Part shown: piece after piece, positions 1 through 8,362 of the stretch | Position numbering within the stretch: the stretch's first letter is position 1 | Layout: the number at the start of each line of letters is the position of its first letter | DNA from: Prevotella sp. UBA4217 | Lineage (GTDB): Bacteria; Bacteroidota; Bacteroidia; Bacteroidales; Bacteroidaceae | Assembly (NCBI GenBank): GCA_002379425.1 | Contig: DFTH01000003.1 | Span: 62,627-126,626, forward strand | Length of the DNA stretch: 64,000 bases | Direction of reading: 5' to 3' | Notes under the pieces: generated by a model | What the model saw: the letters and a program-made list of their open reading frames with translations, nothing else | Database searches by the model: none | Told to the model about the DNA's origin: nothing | Program-made: the position numbers and the translations under genes

Positions 1-249
1 GAGCACAACCGTGCCTACCGTGTGCTCTCGCCTGTGGAGAAACTCGTGGGTACTTTCTTCCGGCAGCCGGGGGAGGGTGAGGACTGCTGGTCGCTGAGCG
101 CGGCGGACATCATCAAGGAACTCGCCAGTCACAACCATGCGCTGATGCGCAGCATGTCACAGTCGGAGATGGGCAAGGTGATGAGGCGCCTGGGCTGGAA
201 GTCGGAGCACACGGAGTACGGCAATGTCTATCGCGTGGTGAAGAAGTAG
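1..249 (+). CDS. 3' end of a DUF3874 / VirE-type protein (partial)
   Basis: An open frame enters from the left edge in frame 1 and ends at 249; only about 82 C-terminal residues are visible. The tail, with 'SAADII' in the middle and 'HTEYGNVYRVVKK' at the end, resembles the DUF3874 domain that closes Bacteroidetes VirE-type (primase/helicase-like) accessory proteins. The true start lies outside the window, so the full domain set cannot be seen. The gene converges with the HU-like gene at 337-966, with a large hairpin between them. The family assignment rests on memory of the C-terminal pattern and is moderately sure. Confidence 0.5.
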   Translation, partial: EHNRAYRVLSPVEKLVGTFFRQPGEGEDCWSLSAADIIKELASHNHALMRSMSQSEMGKVMRRLGWKSEHTEYGNVYRVVKK

Positions 250-258
250 GACATGAAA

Positions 259-315
259 AGTCCCTTCAGCGGAAGCGGCTCAGGATGAGCGGGTTAGTCT
301 TCTGCTGAAGGGACT
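259..315 (-). terminator. Hairpin between convergent genes, oriented as a terminator for the dcw operon
   Basis: A perfect 12-bp stem pairs 259-270 (AGTCCCTTCAGC) with 304-315. The 33-nt loop holds a second small stem (GCTCA/TGAGC). On the minus strand the stem is followed by TTTT, so it fits as the end of the ftsZ/HU-like transcript. No T tract follows on the plus strand. Confidence 0.55.
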
Positions 316-336
316 ATGCGTGATGGAAACGGCAGA

Positions 337-966
337 CTATTCGACCCCTACGCGATGGTAGTGATAGGTATTTCCCTCTTTGGTGCGGGTGAACTTGGCA
401 TACTCGCCTTCCACCAGTTGGTTGCAGATCTGGTTGGCCTTGTATCTCGACAGGCTGAACAGCGACTGCAGGGTGCGCTCGGTGAAGGAGTGGTGCTTCT
501 TGCAGTAGTCCGTCATCCTGACGATGATATCCGTCATCTTCACAGGCAGCGAACCACTGTTCTCCCTGCGCTCGAAAAAGACCTGTGCCGTGCGGACGCG
601 CTTGTTGAACTCCTTGTCGGGCGTGAAGCCGATGCCCTCCACCTCCAGTTGGCGGGCCGTGATGGCCCCTGGGTCGGTGACGTATTTCTGCTTCATCCTG
701 ACCTTCAGGTAGAATGTGCCGAGGCCCTTGATATGTACGTCGCGCCCGTCGAGCAACTGCTCGGGGATCTCGTCCATCAGTGTCTTCGTCACCAGCGCAT
801 ACAGTCCCTCGGAGATAATCGTGTATTCGCTGATATGCTCAATGAAGGCCTTCTCCTCCATCACCCTACTGACGCGGCGGGCATGATAGGTGGTCTCGCC
901 ACCGCGTGGGTTGGGCGTCTCGTGGACATCATACTCTATCCGATGACCTTTCCGCTCCTTTGGCAT
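337..966 (-). CDS. HU-like DNA-binding protein with C-terminal winged helix
   Basis: This 209-residue protein starts 12 nt after the ftsZ stop and is the last gene of the dcw run. Residues about 1-125 match the extended HU-like fold common in Bacteroidetes (arm region 'KGLGTFYLKV', preceded by a long charged N-terminus). Residues about 140-209 look like a winged helix-turn-helix ('LSRYKANQICNQLVEGEY', then a short hairpin and 'YHYHRV'). Such proteins are presumed nucleoid or DNA-binding factors of unknown specific role. No enzyme motif is visible. Co-transcription with ftsZ suggests expression tied to growth, but a division role is only inference. Confidence 0.75.
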   Translation of the reverse strand: MPKERKGHRIEYDVHETPNPRGGETTYHARRVSRVMEEKAFIEHISEYTIISEGLYALVTKTLMDEIPEQLLDGRDVHIKGLGTFYLKVRMKQKYVTDPGAITARQLEVEGIGFTPDKEFNKRVRTAQVFFERRENSGSLPVKMTDIIVRMTDYCKKHHSFTERTLQSLFSLSRYKANQICNQLVEGEYAKFTRTKEGNTYHYHRVGVE

Positions 967-978
967 GTTCAGCAGGCT

Positions 979-2322
979 TTACGAGAAGAACTTGATGGTA
1001 CCCTGGACCGGCTCCTGAGGCGTGGCGGTCGTCTCGTCTGCATCGCTGAGGTCCTCTCCATTGGCCTGGCTGTTGATGCTGTCGAGGATCTCCCTGGTGC
1101 GCTTGTAGGTCGGCGTGGATTCCACGGCGGAGATCACGTCGTCGTTGTCCAGGTCCTCCGGGCGGAAGAGGTAGATGTTCGGACGGCGCTTGTAGCGCCT
1201 GGTGGCACTCTCGCCTCCGTAGTAGCGGTTACGGCGGTCTTGCTTCTGTGCTGCCCTCTCCTGTTCGGCCGCTATGCGGTTCAGTTCTTCCTGACTTTGC
1301 TTCCTGAGGTGGCTGCCCATGCCATCGACATTCTCGATGCCAAAGCCGGTGGCAAGGATGGTGACCTTCACCTTCTTGCCCAGTTCGATATCAGTGGCAA
1401 GTCCCCACTTGATCTCGAAGTCGTTGCCAAACTTCGCCATGAAGTCGTTGACATCGTTCATCTCCTCCATCATGAGTGACGACTGTCCATCCTTTGAGCC
1501 GGCAAACGAGATGCTGAGCAGGATCTTCTTGGAGTTGAAGATGTCATTATCGTTGAGCAACGGGGAGTTCAGGGCGTCTTCGATGGCCTTCTTCACGCGT
1601 CCTTCGCCCTCGCCGTAGCCTGTTGACATGATGGCCACGCCACCATCCTTCAAGACGGTCTTCACGTCGTTGAAGTCGAGGTTGATCAGTCCGTGGACGG
1701 TGATGATCTCTGCGATACTCTTGGCGGCCACGCTCAGGGTGTCGTCAGCCTTGCCGAAGGCATCGAGGACAGACAACTCCGGGTAGATCTCGCGAAGCCG
1801 CTCGTTGTTGATCACCAGGAGGGCATCGACATGCTTGGACATCTCCTCGACGCCATCGAGTGCCTGGTCGATCTTGCGGTCGCCCTCAAAGCGGAAGGGG
1901 ATGGTGACAATGCCGACGGTCAGGATGCCCAGTTCCTTGGATACCCTGGCAATGACAGGGGCAGCGCCTGTGCCAGTGCCGCCGCCCATACCGGCAGTAA
2001 TGAATGTCATGCGGGTGCCGTCGCTGAGCATGGTGCGGATGTCTTCTATGCTCTCCTCAGCGGCCTGACGCGCCTTCTCCGGCTTGTTGCCTGCTCCCAG
2101 TCCTTCCTTGCCCAGTTGCAGGTGGACAGGCACGGGCGAGTCGTTGAGCGCCTGGTTGTCGGTATTGCAGAGCACGAATGTGACATCGTGAATACCTTCG
2201 CGATACATGTGGTTAACGGCATTGCCACCACCACCGCCAACACCAATCACTTTGATGATGCTGTGTTCCTTCTCCGGTGAACCGAAGTCAAGGATCTGGA
2301 TGTTATTGTTATCGTCAATCAT
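979..2322 (-). CDS. ftsZ: Cell division protein FtsZ
   Basis: Tubulin-like GTPase that polymerises into the division ring at midcell. The 447-residue protein has the N-terminal glycine-rich loop ('VIGVGGGGGNAV', about 25-35), 'NTDNQAL' at 53-59, the tubulin signature 'GGGTGTG' at 113-119, and the T7 loop residues N..D..D in 'NLDFNDV' near 215-221, so polymerisation-coupled GTP hydrolysis should be intact. A variable linker of about 100 residues follows the globular part and the protein ends in 'GTIKFFS', the probable FtsA-binding tail. It lies 42 nt after ftsA and just upstream of the HU-like gene. Confidence 0.98.
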   Translation of the reverse strand: MIDDNNNIQILDFGSPEKEHSIIKVIGVGGGGGNAVNHMYREGIHDVTFVLCNTDNQALNDSPVPVHLQLGKEGLGAGNKPEKARQAAEESIEDIRTMLSDGTRMTFITAGMGGGTGTGAAPVIARVSKELGILTVGIVTIPFRFEGDRKIDQALDGVEEMSKHVDALLVINNERLREIYPELSVLDAFGKADDTLSVAAKSIAEIITVHGLINLDFNDVKTVLKDGGVAIMSTGYGEGEGRVKKAIEDALNSPLLNDNDIFNSKKILLSISFAGSKDGQSSLMMEEMNDVNDFMAKFGNDFEIKWGLATDIELGKKVKVTILATGFGIENVDGMGSHLRKQSQEELNRIAAEQERAAQKQDRRNRYYGGESATRRYKRRPNIYLFRPEDLDNDDVISAVESTPTYKRTREILDSINSQANGEDLSDADETTATPQEPVQGTIKFFS

Positions 2323-2364
2323 AATCTAAACTATTATCTGTGTTCTGTTATCTGTCTAATTCCC

Positions 2365-3807
2365 TTATTCTTCTTCGACAATCGACTTCCCGAATTGCTT
2401 AATGCCCTTCAGGGCCTTGTTCCAGAAACTGTTCTCCTTGCGGATGCGCTCCTCCTCTTCTCTCTTCTTGGCTTCTTCTTCCTTCTTCAGGCGCTCTTCT
2501 TCCTCTTCCTGGCGGCGCTTGATCTCATCGGCCTGCTCCTTCTCGCGTTGCGTGCGGATCACGCCTGGGTCGGTCTCCGTAGCCTGGCGCGGCTTGCGGT
2601 CAATAGGCTGCGTGGTCTTCTGAGTGTTACCGAAGAGGTCGCCGTTCGGGTCTATGGCGTTGCCGGCGCAGTTGATGTCTCCCTTTGCCAAGAGTCCGAG
2701 CACCGTGTTCATCGTGCCGTCGTGGGCCTTGATGAGTTCGTGGTTGGAGACGATGGTCTGGGTGACGAACTTGGCTATGCGGATCTTATCGACATGGGTG
2801 TGGTTGGCAAAGGCTTTCTCTATATTCTTCATGTTCGATCCGCCGCCAGTCAGGATGATGCCGCCCAGCAGTTTGTCATAGAATTCTGAGGGTATCTGGT
2901 ACCATACGTTCTCGATGATCTCCTCCAGTCGGCCCTCGACGATCTCAATGAACTTACGGCTCTCTATCTGTCGTTCCGGGTCAATGGAGTATTTCAGTTC
3001 ATTGTCGATCTCATTGTTGTCGGTAAATGCGGAGGCATACTTCAGTTTCATGCGCTCAGCGTCAGCCTCCTCCATCTGCAGGGTGGCGATATCCTTGGTG
3101 ATGTTGTTGCTGCCGAGGGGGATGACGGCGAGGTGGCGCAGGATATTCTTTGAGAAGACGGACACGGTGGTCGTGTCGGCTCCCAGGTCAACGAGTGCGC
3201 AGCCGGAGCGCCTTTCGGCCTCTGTCAACACGCAGTCTGCCAGTGCGAGAGGAGCCAGATACATCTCAGCGACATTGATGCCAGCGGTCTCGAAGCATTT
3301 GTTCAGGTTCTTATAGAAAGCCTTGCGCTCCAGGATATTGAGGAAATTGCCCTCCAGGTGCGTGGCCTGGATGCCCACCGGGTCAAGTTGCAGTTGACTG
3401 CCCACCTTGTATTCCTGGACAGCAGCATCGAGGATCTCCTGATCCTGGTATTTCATGTTCCTGTTCTCGTCCATCAGTTCGATCACCATGTCCTGGGTAA
3501 CAATCGTCTCGCTGGGCAGGTCTTTGCATATAACGTTCTTCACGCTACGGATGGACTGTCCTCCTACGCCTACATATACCTGAGTAATTTCAGTCTTGAG
3601 TTGAGTCTCCAGTTTTTTGACGATACTGGAGAGGCATTGTGCGGTCTTGTCAATGTTATAGACCACACCTTTGCGGATGAATGAGGAGGCATCCTCCTTC
3701 ACGACGGCCAGTACCTGGATGCTGCCGTCGATACTCTTTTGTCCCGCGATTCCGGTCATTTTGGATGAACCGAGTTCAATTGCTACGATAAATTCCTTTG
3801 CTGCCAT
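2365..3807 (-). CDS. ftsA: Cell division protein FtsA
   Basis: Actin-like ATPase that tethers FtsZ to the cytoplasmic membrane. The 480-residue sequence has the phosphate-1 loop ('ELGSSKMTG', about 12-20), phosphate-2 loop ('LVDLGADTTTVSVF') and adenosine motif ('ILTGGGSNMKNI'). The C-terminus is unusual: about 45 residues rich in Glu, Lys and Arg, predicted as a long charged helix, precede a short amphipathic end ('FWNKALKGIKQFGKSI') that should bind the membrane. It follows ftsQ by 15 nt. Identity is sure; the role of the charged helix is inference. Confidence 0.97.
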   Translation of the reverse strand: MAAKEFIVAIELGSSKMTGIAGQKSIDGSIQVLAVVKEDASSFIRKGVVYNIDKTAQCLSSIVKKLETQLKTEITQVYVGVGGQSIRSVKNVICKDLPSETIVTQDMVIELMDENRNMKYQDQEILDAAVQEYKVGSQLQLDPVGIQATHLEGNFLNILERKAFYKNLNKCFETAGINVAEMYLAPLALADCVLTEAERRSGCALVDLGADTTTVSVFSKNILRHLAVIPLGSNNITKDIATLQMEEADAERMKLKYASAFTDNNEIDNELKYSIDPERQIESRKFIEIVEGRLEEIIENVWYQIPSEFYDKLLGGIILTGGGSNMKNIEKAFANHTHVDKIRIAKFVTQTIVSNHELIKAHDGTMNTVLGLLAKGDINCAGNAIDPNGDLFGNTQKTTQPIDRKPRQATETDPGVIRTQREKEQADEIKRRQEEEEERLKKEEEAKKREEEERIRKENSFWNKALKGIKQFGKSIVEEE

Positions 3808-3822
3808 CTCTTATGATATTAT

Positions 3823-4578
3823 TTACTTTTTTCTTTTGTTTCTCTTACAGATAATCTGATTGTCAAACTCAACGTTGATATAGTTGTATTTGTTCCAGCC
3901 TGCTTTGTTCAGGCCGTATAGGTAGAACTTCCGGAGGCGATCCAGTTTCTTCTCGATATTGACGGGTGCGCCCAGATAGATGACGTGCTCTCCTACGCGT
4001 GGAACGATTTCCACGGAGCCGTCGCTGAGGATGTTGATCTGTACGACCTGATTCTTCCAGAATTTGTCCTGTATGATCTGGTTGGCCACGTGTGTCAGCG
4101 TCTTCTGGGCGTACTTGCGGCTAATGGTGCCTGTGGCGATGATCTGGTCAGTGACGTAGCGCGTCTCAGGCATGAGGTTCCCGCGGGTGTCAATGTAATA
4201 GTTGTCACCATTGTCGGCCATGACCCGTACGACGGGTATCCGCTGTTTGACGTAGATGCAGACGGTGCCTCTTTGGGTCTTGAAGCACTCGGCATTCTCC
4301 ACGAATGGACTTCTCTTCAAGCAGTCTTCGATGGTGCGGGCATTGATGTCCGTCATTGGCTTGGAGAGCGGATAGCACTTGTTCTCTGTGAGGATCCGCT
4401 TGATCTCGCCTGCTGTCATGAAGCCATCGACGATATTCTGCGCCACGTCAATTTTCACCTCAGAGCATACTGTGGCCTTCGCATCGGGTTTGTTGAACGC
4501 GGTGACGGCCAGCAGCAGATAGGCGGCGATGACGATGTCGCATACTACGAAAATGGTCTTCTTCCAGTTGACGGACAT
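3823..4578 (-). CDS. ftsQ: Cell division protein FtsQ
   Basis: Bitopic divisome protein linking early and late division proteins. I place the start at 4578 ('MSVNWKKTIF'), giving 251 residues; an upstream start at 4656 would overlap murC by 62 bp and adds an unlikely N-terminus. A single membrane segment spans about 8-27, followed by a periplasmic POTRA-like region ('MTAGEIKRIL', 'SPFVENAECF', 'GTVCIYVKQRIPVVRV') and the FtsQ beta domain. It sits between murC (stop 16 nt upstream) and ftsA, the usual place. No clear Shine-Dalgarno sequence is visible, normal for Bacteroidetes. Confidence 0.93.
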   Translation of the reverse strand: MSVNWKKTIFVVCDIVIAAYLLLAVTAFNKPDAKATVCSEVKIDVAQNIVDGFMTAGEIKRILTENKCYPLSKPMTDINARTIEDCLKRSPFVENAECFKTQRGTVCIYVKQRIPVVRVMADNGDNYYIDTRGNLMPETRYVTDQIIATGTISRKYAQKTLTHVANQIIQDKFWKNQVVQINILSDGSVEIVPRVGEHVIYLGAPVNIEKKLDRLRKFYLYGLNKAGWNKYNYINVEFDNQIICKRNKRKK

Positions 4579-4594
4579 AATTTGTTCGCTATAG

Positions 4595-5971
4595 TTATTT
4601 CTTGCTATTGAGTATCTTTGTAATCTGAGGCACCTGGTTGTCAAGGTCGCCGGCACCGAGGATGATCAGCACCTCGAACTCATGACTCTTGATGAAATCG
4701 GTAACCTCGTCCTTGCGTATCATCCTTTTCTTCACGCCAGGAGCCAGGTTGTCGTAGATCAGTTGGGAAGTCACGCCTTCGATGGGCTGTTCGCGGGCAG
4801 GATAGATTTCTGTGAGAATGACCTCGTCCAATTGGCTCAGCGCCTCTGCGAATTCCTTATAGAAGTCGCGTGTACGGGTATAGAGGTGCGGTTGGAAAAT
4901 GGCAGTGATATGCCTGTCCTTGTAAAGTTCCCGGATGCTTTTGGCACTCTGGTATATCTCCTTGGGATGGTGAGCATAGTCGCTGAGGAACACCAACCTG
5001 TCGGTCTTGATCTTGAAGTCAAAGCGACGGTCCACGCCGGCGTATGTCCTCATGCCGTATTTTAGTTCTTCCGCAGTACATCCGTTGAGTTGTGCCATTG
5101 CCATGGCGGCGATGCTGTTCTCGATGTTGATGGGAACCGGCTGGCCTAAATCGACATTCCTCACGTTCTCGATGGGCGAGATGAAGTCGAAGGTTATTTC
5201 TCCGTTTTCGATGCGGATATTCTCTGCGTGGAAATCTCCCTCAGTCAGACTATAGTCATATCGTTTGACACCGTCTTGCAGGTGCTCTTTCATTTCCAGG
5301 TCGCGGTGGATGATCAGGGCACCACCTGGCTGGATGAGTTCCGTATAGTGGCGGAAACTCTCCAGGTAGGCCTCCTTTGTACCATAGATGTCCAGATGGT
5401 CTGGGTCTGTGGCGGTGATCACACTCATCCAAGGGCGGAGCCAGTGGAAGGAGCGGTCGAACTCGTCGGCTTCGATGACTACATAGTCGGAGTCAGAGAG
5501 TATATAGTTCGTGCCATAGTTCTTTGAGATACCTCCGAGGAAGGCATTACAGTCCAGATGGCTCTGGTGCATGATATGGGCGCACATCGTGGAGGTGGTC
5601 GTCTTACCGTGGGTACCGGCCACGCATAGTCCCTTATGGGCCTGTGTCAGTGCACCAAGCACTTGGGCTCGCTTCTGGATCTCAAAGCCGTTCGTACGGA
5701 AGAACGTCAGTTCCTTGTGGCTTTCTGGAATGGCTGGCGTATAGATGACAAGACAGTCCTCTTTCTGTTTACAGACATGTGGAATCTCATCAAGGTTTTC
5801 TTCGTAGTGGATGAGCATGCCCTCCTTCTCCAACTGTCGGGTTAGGTCGGAGGGGGTCTTGTCATAACCGGCGACGACAAGTCCTTTCTTCAAGAAGTAG
5901 CGGGCGATAGCACTCATTCCTATTCCACCAGCCCCTACGAAATAGACTGCTTTGATAGCGTTTATATTCAT
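4595..5971 (-). CDS. murC: UDP-N-acetylmuramate--L-alanine ligase
   Basis: Cytoplasmic Mur ligase adding L-alanine to UDP-MurNAc, the first peptide step of peptidoglycan precursor synthesis. The 458-residue protein begins with the dinucleotide-like 'GAGGIGMSAIARYF' and carries the ATP-binding 'GTHGKTTTSTM' near residue 115, the conserved 'EADEFDRSF' and 'ATDPDHLDIYG', and the C-terminal domain start 'VDRRFDFK'. Length is normal. The ATG overlaps the murG stop by 4 nt (ATGA), implying translational coupling. Confidence 0.97.
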   Translation of the reverse strand: MNINAIKAVYFVGAGGIGMSAIARYFLKKGLVVAGYDKTPSDLTRQLEKEGMLIHYEENLDEIPHVCKQKEDCLVIYTPAIPESHKELTFFRTNGFEIQKRAQVLGALTQAHKGLCVAGTHGKTTTSTMCAHIMHQSHLDCNAFLGGISKNYGTNYILSDSDYVVIEADEFDRSFHWLRPWMSVITATDPDHLDIYGTKEAYLESFRHYTELIQPGGALIIHRDLEMKEHLQDGVKRYDYSLTEGDFHAENIRIENGEITFDFISPIENVRNVDLGQPVPINIENSIAAMAMAQLNGCTAEELKYGMRTYAGVDRRFDFKIKTDRLVFLSDYAHHPKEIYQSAKSIRELYKDRHITAIFQPHLYTRTRDFYKEFAEALSQLDEVILTEIYPAREQPIEGVTSQLIYDNLAPGVKKRMIRKDEVTDFIKSHEFEVLIILGAGDLDNQVPQITKILNSKK

Positions 5972-7074
5972 TTTGCTAATTTAATGACTTCTTTGGCGAT
6001 GATTGTGGCTGAGTTGGGAAGTGCGAGTTTCTTTACGTTCTCACTCAGCGACTTTAGTTTGTCTGCGTCCTGTACTGTCTCGATGGCGATCTGTAGCAGT
6101 GTTGACGGCGCTTCGGCATCCTTGACATAGATGGCTGCATCCTTGGTTGAGAGCGCCAGCGCATTCTTGGTCTGATGATCCTCTGCCACGTTAGGACTCG
6201 GCACGAGAATCACAGGCTTTCCAATGAGGCAGAACTCTGAGATGCTGCTGGCACCGGCACGGCTGATGACAAGGTCGGCTGCCTTGTAGGCGGCTCCCAT
6301 ATCAGTGATGAAGTCCGTAACCTTCAGGTTCGGGATGGTCTGCCCTTTCAGTCTCTCTGCAATCTCGGCACTGTAGTATTTGCCAGTCTGCCAGATGAAC
6401 TGTATGTCGGTCGATTTGACAAGTCCTAAGTGTTGGAGCACGCTCTCATTGATTGTACGGGCTCCTAAACTTCCGCCAACGAGCAGGATGGTCTTTTTCG
6501 TCGGATCAAGCCCCATGCTTCTTATGGCGTCTTCGCGAGTGATAGTCGTCTCGAGCAGGTTCTGCCTGACAGGGTTGCCTGTCAGGATAATCTTTTCAGC
6601 AGGGAAGAATCGTTCCATACCTTCGTATGCGACGCATATCCTCTCTGCTTTGGTAGCCAGATTCTTATTGGCCAGACCAGCATAACTGTTCTGCTCTTGT
6701 ATGAGCGTGCGGATTCCCAGGCTGTTGGCGGCTCCCAGCGCGGCTGCACTCGCATAGCCACCGACACCTACAGCCACGTCGGGCTGGAACTCGCGCAAAA
6801 GTTTCTTGGCCATCCATTTGCTTTTCAGATAATCGATGGCAACCCCGATATTGGCGGGCTTCCACAGAGGTCGGAAGAACCCCCGGATGGGCAGTCCCTT
6901 GATCTCATAGCCAGCGGCGGGTACGCGCTGCATCTCCATACGGCCCAGTGCTCCTATGAATAGGATCTCTGCCTCGGGACACAAGGCCTTGATGGCGTTT
7001 GCTATTGAGATGGCAGGGAAAATATGCCCGCCAGTTCCGCCTCCGCTGATGATGACTCTTATTGCTTTACTCAT
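5968..7074 (-). CDS. murG: UDP-GlcNAc:lipid I N-acetylglucosaminyltransferase
   Basis: GT28-family transferase at the inner face of the membrane that turns lipid I into lipid II. The 368-residue sequence has the N-terminal glycine-rich 'SGGGTGGHIFPA', the second loop 'GVGGYASAAA', 'LLVGGSLGARTIN' at the start of the C-terminal domain, and the donor-binding 'SRAGASSISEF...GKPVILVPSP...DHQTKNA' region. It is flanked by ftsW (31-nt gap, which holds a promoter-like box) and murC (4-nt overlap). Confidence 0.97.
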   Translation of the reverse strand: MSKAIRVIISGGGTGGHIFPAISIANAIKALCPEAEILFIGALGRMEMQRVPAAGYEIKGLPIRGFFRPLWKPANIGVAIDYLKSKWMAKKLLREFQPDVAVGVGGYASAAALGAANSLGIRTLIQEQNSYAGLANKNLATKAERICVAYEGMERFFPAEKIILTGNPVRQNLLETTITREDAIRSMGLDPTKKTILLVGGSLGARTINESVLQHLGLVKSTDIQFIWQTGKYYSAEIAERLKGQTIPNLKVTDFITDMGAAYKAADLVISRAGASSISEFCLIGKPVILVPSPNVAEDHQTKNALALSTKDAAIYVKDAEAPSTLLQIAIETVQDADKLKSLSENVKKLALPNSATIIAKEVIKLAK

Positions 7075-7093
7075 ACCTATTTTATTTTGCGTG

Positions 7094-7101
7094 CAAAATT
7101 A
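7094..7101 (-). promoter_or_regulatory. Possible internal -7 box (TAATTTTG) upstream of murG
   Basis: In the 31-nt gap between ftsW and murG the minus strand reads TAATTTTG, matching the Bacteroidetes TAnnTTTG box 20 nt before the murG ATG. No TTTG is found 20 nt further upstream, so this is a half-match and may be chance. Confidence 0.3.
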
Positions 7102-7105
7102 CAAA

Positions 7106-8362
7106 TTATATTTCTTTTACTGCCATTTTTTGCATCCTTTTTTTGGCCGACCGGCTCACACTGAGAATGACGCCAATATAGGCGCAGTTGATGATGGTGG
7201 AAGTACCGCCTTTACTGATAAGGGGTAGGGGCTGGCCTGTCACGGGAGCGATACCAACGGCCACCAGCATATTGAAACTGGCTTGTATGACGAGCAGAAG
7301 TGCAAGTCCCATGGCCAGGAAAGCGGGGAAGTTGTTTTCACAGCGACTGGCGATGCGTGCCGTACGATAGAGTAGAACGATGTAAAGTAATACCACGAAC
7401 GATGCACCGATGATGCCTAATTCCTCTATGACGATGGCGAAGATGAAGTCAGAGAAGGCTTGCGACAGGAAGTCGCGCTCAACGGACTGGCCAGGACCTT
7501 TGCCGATGATGTTGCTTGACACTATGGCGATGTTTGCATGGGCCACCTGCGCGTCTTTGTCCAGATCGTATTCGTCGGGCGCAATGTCCTTCTTGTCAAG
7601 GTGCTTCACGATACGGTTACGCCACGTGACAAAGCGATGGAAGACGCCACCGCCCTTGATGACCTTGGTGTCTGTCTCCCCACTGACAGCCTCGGTCGTC
7701 TGCTTACTGTCTTCCTGATTGTCCCCGATACTTCCCAATGTGAGTACCAGTGTCAGGAAGACGGCGACCAGGAAGACGGCTGCCCCTAATAGTTTTCCCA
7801 ACTGGATCATAGGCACTCTTCCAATGAACATCATGAGGAAGATGACGGTTAGAAGAAGGACTGCTGTCGAGAGGTTCTCCATGCCTATCAATGCCGCCGT
7901 TGGTACGACAATGAATAGGATATATTTGAAGGCTTTTTTGTCTGCTCCCTCCTCTCTTTGCATGGCACTGAGGATCTGTGCCGTAATGAGTACCATCGTG
8001 CCCTTCGCGATCTCTGAGGGCTGGAATGTGATGCCACCAGGCAGGGAGATTACGCGGTTGGCACCGTTGATGGACTCCCCACCGACAAGCACCCAGAGAA
8101 GAGTGATACCAGAGATAATCAACAAGAAAGGCGTCAGCAACTTGAAATACCTGCATGGGATATTGAGCGTGAGCACTGCCACAACGGCTCCCGCCAAGAT
8201 CGTACCAGCGTGGAATGCTATCGGACTGATATAGTTCTGGCTCTTGTATGTCAGGTTGCTCGAAGCCGAGAAGACTTCGACGATGCTGATCATACAGAGG
8301 AAGAAGAATACCATCCAGATAACCTTGTCTCCCTTGAAGATGTTGCCTATCTTTTTGTTCAT
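7106..8362 (-). CDS. ftsW: Peptidoglycan glycosyltransferase FtsW
   Basis: SEDS-family polytopic membrane protein that polymerises septal glycan with its cognate PBP. I start at 8362 ('MNKKIGNIFKGDKVIW'), whose ATG overlaps the murD TGA by 4 nt; an upstream start at 8437 would run 75 nt into murD. The 418 residues hold about ten membrane segments, a hydrophilic periplasmic loop of about 60 residues ('EDSKQTTEAVSGETD' onward), and the SEDS signatures 'FQPSEIAKGTMVL' and 'PLPLISKGGTSTI'. The neighbour ftsI upstream is the expected transpeptidase partner. Confidence 0.96.
   Translation of the reverse strand: MNKKIGNIFKGDKVIWMVFFFLCMISIVEVFSASSNLTYKSQNYISPIAFHAGTILAGAVVAVLTLNIPCRYFKLLTPFLLIISGITLLWVLVGGESINGANRVISLPGGITFQPSEIAKGTMVLITAQILSAMQREEGADKKAFKYILFIVVPTAALIGMENLSTAVLLLTVIFLMMFIGRVPMIQLGKLLGAAVFLVAVFLTLVLTLGSIGDNQEDSKQTTEAVSGETDTKVIKGGGVFHRFVTWRNRIVKHLDKKDIAPDEYDLDKDAQVAHANIAIVSSNIIGKGPGQSVERDFLSQAFSDFIFAIVIEELGIIGASFVVLLYIVLLYRTARIASRCENNFPAFLAMGLALLLVIQASFNMLVAVGIAPVTGQPLPLISKGGTSTIINCAYIGVILSVSRSAKKRMQKMAVKEI

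Noticed and set aside
316-1479. 387-codon plus-strand frame over the HU-like and ftsZ genes
   Set aside because: It is the antisense shadow of two well-supported genes; its protein has no recognisable motif.
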